From Ephydatia muelleri (Eukaryota > Porifera > Demospongiae > Spongillida > Spongillidae): a DNA stretch of 64,000 bases. Location of the stretch: the NCBI GenBank assembly GCA_013339895.1, contig JABACO010000006.1, positions 2,581,319-2,645,318 on the forward strand, in the 5' to 3' direction. The notes below the pieces were generated by a model that saw only the letters and a program-made list of their open reading frames with translations, had not been told where the DNA came from and ran no database searches. A program made the translations under genes and the position numbers. This document shows, piece after piece, positions 56,481 through 64,000 of the stretch; position 1 is the first letter of the stretch; each line of letters begins with the position of its first letter.

Positions 56481-57900
56481 TGCTTCTTCCCATTGTCGTT
56501 CGGAGGTCGCTTAAAAACTGTCGCTCCGCGGTAGCGATAGTCTAGCAACATTGCTGTGATTTGTAATGGACTTTCGATACATGGTAAGAAATCGTTTGCC
56601 ACAGATGGCGAATTTACGTGCAAGCGCTATAGCGATGCAGTGTAGCAGAGATCATATATTACAATTCTAGTAAAGACTAAGAATAAAAACTATATTTGCG
56701 GTTGGGATTCCTTTTCGTCCGTAGTCTTTTGATAACCTTCTTCCCTGACATTTTGTGTGCACGTGCAGCTAGCGAAGTTTGTATTATATTCATTATTATC
56801 ATAGATGAAAAGAATGCGTCACCTTCTATTGCTTACATTGCGACACCTCAAGTAACTTTCCTCATATTCAGTGCCTATAACTTCTAACTTATTTGTTCCC
56901 TAATAATATAGCTGGACGGAATACTGGTGTGGCTTCTTTATTACTGTGATGTTTCTTCTGACAACTAGAAGTGTAGATACTCAAGCAAGTCATCTTCCAG
57001 CAGTTTTTACAATAATTAGACTTCACCAAGGTAGACTTGTTGGAGGCTGTACAGAAGTGCTGCAATTGATTGAGACAACTAGTTGTTAGCCCATTTGTTA
57101 CATATCTACTGCTACTATACTTCAAACCAGTTAAACTAATGTTGCATGTTGCATTTACTCAAACCTGATTGATTTTTCAAACAATGTCAGTACAGCAATA
57201 GTCAGTGACAGCATTAACTCATAGAATGACAATGGTATAGTGATTCGGTCTCAAATGATGAAAACCTGTATATTCCAACACACGTGTAGAACCTGGAACA
57301 ATGTGGGGCAAAAAAGTGTAAAGATAAATCCTAACAATGAGTATACACATTCATCAATACAACATGCCATGTCCACTCAAGAGAGAACACAATACAAGCA
57401 TGCGCACGTGCACGCATGCACACACACACACACACACACAGATGCTCACAAAAAACACCACCACCATCATCTTATCTTTGTTGCTCAACTAAGCTCAATT
57501 GTGTAAGTATTTATTAATTATTAGAAAAGGTCTGAACATGTTATTGGCCACAAAGGGGATATGGTGTTTACAACATGCCAAACCAAGCACCCAGCTGAAA
57601 ACTCATTCCACACCTGAGAGGCTGCTGCACCCACACTTATCAGTCAACATGATCTTATTCATATACTAATGTATAGGCTTCAGCTGCTGGGGAAATAATT
57701 TATTACAAGGACAGAAAGTGTATTGTCTTTACACTGGTGTGTGGATTGTGCTGGTATGTGTCTGTCCATGTGGTGAAGCATCTCAATGTGCCAGTACAAA
57801 TAAGAGAGACAACATGCACCATACACAAATTATGTAATAAGTGTGAAGCGCATATCACAGCTATACAATCCACATGCTTCCCTTTTCAATAAAGAATAGT
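56481..57900. other. Spacer, no gene recognised
   Basis: Small CA tract at 57418-57440. Open frames here lack known domains. Confidence 0.45.
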
Positions 57901-57935
57901 TACACTGGGTAATAGGTAAGAGAAAGTGAGAGACA

Positions 57936-58075
<140 letters not shown>

Positions 58076-58548
58076 TCACATGTACCTCTTCCTAACCTTA
58101 TATTCTGGTATGCACCAGAAAGACAAGTAATGGTTAACATTAATTATCTGTAGGGGAATACTTTGCAATACGTTACATCAATACAATTTAAAACAGTGAT
58201 GGATGATGCATGCAGTTACTTGCCCTTCAGTGTTTGCGGGACCCAGGGGACTCTACATGTCACCATTATTTTGTTATTACCCAAAGGGCTGCACTACCCA
58301 CGGGCTCTTTATCTATACATGTGGGACCCATTATTTAACCCAGCCAGAAATAAAATAATGCATGATCTCAAGTTAACCTCATTAGATCCCAGAGGCCCTA
58401 AATTTTGACACAAAACAACAGTTTATCCATGATGAGGATCCTACATACAGATGATCAAGCGTTCCTACATGTATGTTATCTAAATACAGCTGCAGTCTCA
58501 TTATGGTCATAAAAACACATCCTGTACATGTTTACATGCATTCATCAG

Positions 58549-58745
58549 CACATTTTGTGTGCTCAAGTTGCTTAACCCCTCACACTCTTGGAAATAAGAC
58601 CACACCTCTAAGGCACTTTTTGTGCGCTCAAGTTGCTTAACCCCTCACACTCTTGGAAACAAGACCACACCTAGGGCACTTTCAGTGCGTTCAAGTTGCT
58701 TAACCCCTCACATTCTTGGAAAGCAGACCACACCTAGTGCACTTT
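58549..58745. repeat. ~62-bp tandem repeat, three copies plus diverged partials
   Basis: Each unit contains CTCAAGTTGCTTAACCCCTC, then CTTGGAAA and AGACCACACCTA. A diverged unit occurs at about 58820-58860. Confidence 0.88.
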
Positions 58746-59559
58746 TTGCTTGGGCATTTTTTGTGAGCTTAATTTGCTTTCAGTCATAACTCATAAGAAC
58801 TACATTCTGTCACTCATATTGCTTATAACCCCCACACACTCGCAAAGCAGACCACACCTAAAAATACAACAACTGTCTAGGTGCTATCTACAAACTCAGA
58901 ACTTCAACCTTGCCCTGTGTGTGCTCCCATGCACGCATTATGATAATGAAAATGTAGCAACGGACCGCTAGAAAATGCCGCGTGGCAACTTACGCAATCG
59001 TCGAGAAATAGGTAGATACGATAACTTCTATTGCACTAAAAATATTGCAAACAAGGGCACATTACGAGCATTTAGAATACGAAACACTCCTAACACATCA
59101 CCATCATAGACATAACCATTTAACAGAAGCAATTAACTTCGTGGTTGGTTCTGCTGCTGTTAAAGGATGCATAATGTGCCGATGTCTCCATCGCAACATC
59201 TGGCCATGAACTGCAAACATTGATATGTTTCTTCTAGTGAGCTATACTTGCAATTTGAAACATTAACGTCTACTCTAATTTTTATGCTTAACCTACATGT
59301 TGACCAACCCACGTTTAATGCATCACAAGTTGCCAATCAGAATCAAACTACACTTCACGAAATTGCACAATTCCTAATCTAATGACGAGCATATCACAGA
59401 GCTGTGCATGATCACACAGATATAAGAACATCACATTGATCAGTTAAATAAAATCCTACTGAGGAGAGATGATTGATGGTAAATGAATGGCACACTTGAA
59501 CAATACACCTTTCATGTACATTACCTATTCTCAGTGGTATATGTGCCAGCCGCATCACA

Positions 59560-59685
59560 CGTCTCCCTCTCCACTCATTCCTCCCTCTCACCAGTCACTC
59601 ATCAGCCATTTCTCCCTCTCACCAGACACATCTCTCCCTCATCAGTCATGTCTCCCTCTCACCAGTAGTCACCCACCATGTTCCA
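59560..59685. repeat. CTCCCTCTCACCAG-type short repeats
   Basis: Four to five interspersed copies of CTCCCTCTCACCAG and TCATCAGTCA words; non-coding. Confidence 0.7.
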
Positions 59686-60099
59686 TACATGTGCATAATG
59701 TTTCCATAGGATCATTGTCTCCCGATATAACAATGACTTTTGATAACTTCCGCGTCCCGCCCATTCTCCAACTATTCTATCTCTTAAAGTGGCTTTGGTC
59801 ACAGAGCAAGAGTTATCGCTTCGTAAAACGATCGTGCCAAGTAGCGAGTGGATGCAGTAATCTTACCACTTAGTTCCCACGTCGCTGGAGCAGTATACAT
59901 AACGGCGCGCGTAAGGACTTTTCTATATACGCACTTGCATTACCCTTTGTACCGCTCAGCGGGAGACGTTGGTGTATAATGACGCCTTCCTTTTTATTTC
60001 TGCCATAATCTTTGCTATAAACTTTCTCCTGCCACGCCCACTCAGTAACAGTCGTAATGTAATACATTCGTGTAGCATACTCTTGTACAAGCAAGCTAG

Positions 60100-60100
<1 letters not shown>

Positions 60101-60134
<34 letters not shown>

Positions 60135-60772
60135 CACACACACACACACACAGCATTTAGGATATCAACTATGAGGGCTGTGTATTCCTACATACTCACA
60201 TCACTCTTTTTATTAGTGCCTTCCTAATTGGCGTAAACCTTACTCCATTTTTCTTGGGTCTTAAGTATGTCCCACACTTCCTGTGACTTCAGTTTCAGCT
60301 CACCGCCTCATGGTGACTCTTGCATACCCATGCACGTGTACTACACAACACGTGCAGGAAAATATACAAAATCTAACAGTGTATTGTTACGTACAAGCAC
60401 ATACATTCAAGTACAGTTCAAAAATTACACACTGCTGTTTGTGTTTCAGAAATAATTTAATGGTGGGACCTACATGCTTGGTGTTTGTCCATTTGAAAGT
60501 GTTATTGTGGATTGCAAATTATAGACCTGTGTAATAATGTTCCCTCCCTTCCTCTCTACCTCCCTAGCTCTCATTCTCCTTTCCTCCTCCCTCCCTCCCT
60601 CTTCCCTCCCTCCCTCCCTCCTCCTCCCTCCCTTTCTCCCTTCTTTATTCCTACCGTTTCCATTTTCCCTATCCTCTGAGACAAATGCAATATGTACATG
60701 TATCAGTATGTAGTGTCCCATACATGTACGTTGTGTTTCCGTAGGATCATTGTCTGTATGTTATACATCTGT

Positions 60773-60815
<43 letters not shown>

Positions 60816-61052
60816 TGGTAAATCTCTGTACCCTATTGAGACTGGGTTTCTGTGTCCTCACATGTAGAACTGACAACTCTCTGTACATGTGGAGTTTCCA
60901 TATGTGACCAGTTTTCAGTTCACAACATAGAGCCTTCCCTTTAGACATACTACACTGTAATTCAACATATGTAGTGTCCCATAAGATGGATGTGCATTTC
61001 ATACATTGTACATCTGCATACACACATACATGCACACACACACACACACACT
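60101..61052. repeat. CA tracts and duplicated flanking block
   Basis: CA repeats at 60101-60152, 60776-60815 and 61028-61051. The block after the first (60165-60310: ATCAACTATGA..., CCTTCCTAATTGGCGTAAA, GACTTCAGTTTCAGCTCAC) recurs diverged at 61056-61190. TATGTAGTGTCCCATA recurs at 60708 and 60967. Confidence 0.7.
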
Positions 61053-61199
61053 GCAAATGTGATAACAACTATGAATTCGAAGCTGTATATTATCAACCTT
61101 TTCAGTAGTGTTTGGAAGTGCTTTCCTAATTGGCATAAAGTTCTTAATTAAGTTCTTTCTGCGACTTCAGTTCAGCTCACGGGCTCACAAAACACTTTA

Positions 61200-61345
61200 C
61201 AGTTCCCTCCTCCCTCCCTTCTCTCCTTCTTTCCTTCCCACTTTATATTCCTCCCTCCCTTCCTTCATCCCTCCCTCCTTACCGTGCGTGTCTCTCTCTC
61301 TCTCCCACCCTTCCTTCCTCTCTTCTCCCTACCCTCTGAGACATG
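61200..61345. repeat. Pyrimidine-rich CCTCCCTT tract
   Basis: Low-complexity CCT/CTT sequence; a similar tract is at 60540-60660. Confidence 0.9.
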
Positions 61346-61429
61346 GCTACGGATACATATATACCATTACATACACGTACATCGTGTAAAGATTGTGAGT
61401 GTGAAATTTTTGTCTGTGTAAACACACCA

Positions 61430-61503
61430 CTTTTTCTCCACGTCCTCTAGTTTAGCAGGCAAACTTAAGTTTGCCTGCTAAACTAGAGGAAGTGGAGAAA
61501 AAG
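61430..61503. repeat. 37-bp-arm palindrome at the start of the LINE
   Basis: Arms 61430-61466 and 61467-61503 pair with one mismatch and no loop. The right arm is LINE ORF1 coding sequence (KLEEVEKKLDEF); the left arm is its inverted copy. Confidence 0.92.
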
Positions 61504-62105
61504 CTGGATGAGTTTGTTGCTCGAGTGGAGGAGAAATTTAGCGACCTAAAGGCTCTTCACTTCCTGCTCAGCGTATCTGCTCTCCTGATATCGATGTTGA
61601 TAAAGCGGTAAAAGACGCTGTCTCGGCCATCAATAACAGAGACCACGTTATTTTATACGGGCTTCCTGAAACGGGTAGTGCCATCAAAGATTTTGATACT
61701 GTCAAGGACATTTTTGACTCTCTTGGTATGAATGATGTCAAGGCTATGGACGTGTTTCGGCTAGGTAAAGTGCAATCAGTTGTTGGTGTTTCCCAATCTA
61801 AGCCACGTCTACTCAAAGTCCGACTTTCTTCCTCGATTGTCCGTAACTCTTTACTCAAAAGAGCTAAATTGTTGAGAGATTCTAGCAAGTACAAGTCTGT
61901 ATTTATTCGCCGTTCTTATTCCTTTGTTGAGCGTTCGAAAATCAAGGAACTGTGTAATGTTTTGAGGCAGAAGAAAGATGAAACTGGTCGTGAGTTCTTT
62001 ATTGACAGGCGTGGAAATGTGGGTACTTGGACGGTAAAAGAACGTACAACCGGTAGTACTGCTACATCAGGGATAGGGTCTGCTCAGCCTGCTAGTAATT
62101 GTTAG
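61467..62105 (+). pseudogene. LINE ORF1 protein (partial)
   Basis: A short coiled coil (LEEVEKKLDEFVARVEEKF) is followed, after a frameshift near 61560, by a central RRM-like segment (DHVILYGLPE, DVFRLGK) and a C-terminal domain (PRLLKVRLSSS, YKSVFIRRSYS, FIDRRGNVG). The layout matches L1/CR1-type ORF1 RNA chaperones that coat element RNA. The stop is at 62103-62105. The N-terminus is missing. Confidence 0.75.
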
Positions 62106-62111
62106 GGACAC

Positions 62112-62890
62112 GAGGCAAGTTCTGGCTTTCTTCATTGTAAGTTATTCAATGCACGTTCTTTATGCAATAAGTTAACTACTCTTTATATGCTACTAAATTC
62201 TGCCAAATATGATATTATCTTTGTTACTGAAACTTGGCTGCATTCCGATTGTCCTGATTCTCATTTACTGCCCAATTATGTGTATCATATTTTCAGAAAA
62301 GATAGAGGTGGTGGATATGGTGGTGTTGCAATATTTGTGAAAAACTCATTAAAAGCTGTTTTTGTTTATCTTGACCCTGTATTCTTATCGCTGGAATGTA
62401 TTGTTCTTGATCTCTTGGTTAGTGGATATCCATGTATTCGCTGTGTATGTATTCATAACCCACCTTCATTGGCAAATGATGTTGGTCACACTGCTTGTAT
62501 TTGTTCCGTTTTCAACACATATACCAAAGGGTGTGTGTTCTATGTTGGTGACTTCAATTATCCACATATTAACCAGAAGATTCCTTCAAGCCATGGTTCA
62601 ATTGCACAGAACAATTTTGTAACCTGCACGCTTCAGAATGGTTTTACACAAGTTGTTGATTGTCCTACACATGGTGCAAATTGTATTGTTGCTTCGAACC
62701 CATGCTTAATTCCATGACTTAGCAGTTGTTGAGCCTTTCTCCAGTACCTGTGATCATAGCGCAGTGGACTTCTCAGTCCTTTGTCCTGGTATACCTAAAC
62801 CCAACCCTAGTCCTTGTTTTCGAGACTTTAGACATACTGACTATCCTTCTCTTATTTCGTATCTATTAGGTGTTGATTGGTTATACTTTA
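62112..62890 (+). pseudogene. LINE ORF2 endonuclease domain
   Basis: The frame opens with CKLFNARSLCNKL, then VTETWL (catalytic Glu), GGGYGGVAIFVK and CVCIHNPPS. It continues to YVGDFNYPHI and is frameshifted near 62700; the last motif CDHSAVDFSVL (Asp-His pair) is in the next frame. This is the exonuclease-endonuclease-phosphatase fold that nicks target DNA in LINE retrotransposition. Confidence 0.85.
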
Positions 62891-63044
62891 CAATAACAGT
62901 CTAAATGCAGATGAATTCTGGACTATTATATCTCAAGTTTTGGAATATTCAGTCTCTGAGTTTGTACCCCTTTCTCATACTCATCCTAGGAAATCTTCTG
63001 TTCCGAAGCACATTCGTTCCTTACTTATAAAGAAAAAATACTGG

Positions 63045-64000
63045 TACCCCTAAGAATAAGCTGATATATAGACAGTATGCTAAACAATACGATGAAGCAG
63101 TCAAGTCTTATTACTCTTTAAGGGAGCTTGATATTGCTAAAAGCAAGAACATATCTAGATTTTATGCCTATGCTAACTCCAAACTTAATAGTAGTGGTGT
63201 GGGTATACCACCTCTATTGAGTGATGATGGTACTTTGGCTATTGAAGATTGTGACAAATGTGAACTTCTCAATAAATACTTTGTTTCTGTTTTTACTAAA
63301 GACAATGGCAAACACCAACATTATCCTCTTCATATACAAAGCACAAAGTCTCTAAATATCATCAGTTTTACTTATGACAAAGTGTTGAGATCTCTTCGAA
63401 ACCTACCAAACAAATGCTCTAAAACTCCTGATAGTTTTCCTGCATTTTTTCTGAAGTCTATTGCTCCTGCAATAGCATTCCCTCTAAGTTGTCTGTTTAC
63501 TATGTCTATGGAAAGCGGTATCCTACCTGCTGTTTGGAAAGTCGGTTATGTGTGTCCAATTTTTAAAAAGGGTGCTCGTCAACTTCCTAGTAACTATCGC
63601 CCTGTTTCTATGACCAGTATATGTTGCAAAGTGATGGAATCTATTATTTCTGAATCAATGGTTCATTTCCTCAGGGTTAATGGTCTGTTATCAAAAGATC
63701 AGCATGGTTTTCTACCCAAAAGGTCTACTTGTACCCAACTTTTGGTAACGCTAAACGAAATATCATTGCTATCCGATGCTAAGATGCAGGTTAATGTAGT
63801 TTATATAGATTTTGCTAAAGCATTTGATTCCGTCTCGCATCAAAAGCTTCTACTAAAGTTAGAATCTTACGGTTTCCATCCTCATCTGCTTGCTTGGATA
63901 AAGTCATTTCTTAGTAATCGATATCAACGTGTCTACATAGGTTCAAAATTGTTGACCCCACTACCTGTCATTAGTGGCGTTCCTCAGGGTTCTGTCTTAG
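63045..64000 (+). CDS. LINE ORF2 reverse transcriptase (partial, open to window end)
   Basis: An uninterrupted frame with a pre-RT helical region (YAKQYDEAVKSYYSLREL), then RT motifs: VWKVGYVCPIFKKG, NYRPVSMTSICCKVMES, QHGFLPKRSTCTQLL, VVYIDFAKAFDSVSH (motif A Asp) and VISGVPQGSVL (motif B) at the edge. The catalytic ADD box should lie just beyond the window. The motif spelling fits the CR1/Jockey group. Confidence 0.9.

Larger units (their letters stand above)
61467..64000 (+). mobile_element. CR1/Jockey-group LINE, cut by the window end
   Basis: It contains an ORF1 with coiled coil and RNA-binding-like part, then ORF2 with an apurinic-type endonuclease and RT. The window ends in RT motif GVPQGSVL. 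The 5' end begins in mid-ORF1 at a palindrome, so this insertion is 5'-truncated. Frameshifts are seen near 61560, 62700 and 62890-63050. Confidence 0.88.

Noticed and set aside
58549..58745. CRISPR-like array
   Set aside because: Units are contiguous and lack unique spacers; the setting is eukaryotic. It is a minisatellite.

Overview
This is a 64 kb piece of animal nuclear DNA. It is AT-rich, dense in microsatellites and homopolymer tracts, and its genes carry GT-AG introns. The transposon mix (Ginger1, Gmr1-order Gypsy, Tigger, hAT, endonuclease-bearing retroelements) and the copper monooxygenase gene fit an invertebrate, most plausibly a sponge or cnidarian. I cannot fix the species. Nothing prokaryotic, no CRISPR array and no convincing RNA gene was seen.

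Layout. 0.4-3.6 kb: decayed transposon gene(s) on + with an integrase C-terminal piece, an OTU cysteine protease and a Ulp1 protease whose exons still splice in frame. 4.5-9.6 kb: a Tigger/pogo transposase gene on - split by a Ginger1 transposon with an OTU protease (5471-8731). 10.6-22.6 kb: a Gypsy LTR retrotransposon on -, with both LTRs, primer binding site, polypurine tract and a CATA target duplication. It is interrupted by a GC-rich element, which holds a 6.4 kb Ginger1 (15501-21881, CCGG target duplication, Ulp1 plus PHD finger), which holds a 1.19 kb hAT element (18138-19327, 8-bp target duplication).

23.6-31.6 kb: the one intact host gene, a 13-exon DOMON plus copper type II monooxygenase (DBH/MOXD1 family), 624 codons, with a tandem duplicate of its promoter and first-exon start just upstream. 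32.5-32.9 kb: two terminal exons of a BEN-like domain gene on -. 33.7-38.7 kb: a second Gypsy on - with integrase ahead of reverse transcriptase (Gmr1-like order); a truncated copy lies inverted at 39.96-40.41 kb.

40.9-47.8 kb: a complex foldback element with four copies of one terminal unit in both orientations and matching flanks, carrying retroelement tails. 48.0-52.3 kb: candidate small exons, most on -, many 12-36 nt. 52.4-55.5 kb: a frameshifted retroelement with reverse transcriptase and a putative restriction-like endonuclease. 56.3-61.4 kb: a palindromic MITE, microsatellites and minisatellites. 61.4-64 kb: a CR1/Jockey-group LINE on +, with a palindrome at its 5' end, cut by the window edge.

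The main theme is that related cut-and-paste transposases carry alternative C-terminal deubiquitinase/deSUMOylase-type proteases while sharing the integrase, a linker module, an intron position and terminal motifs.
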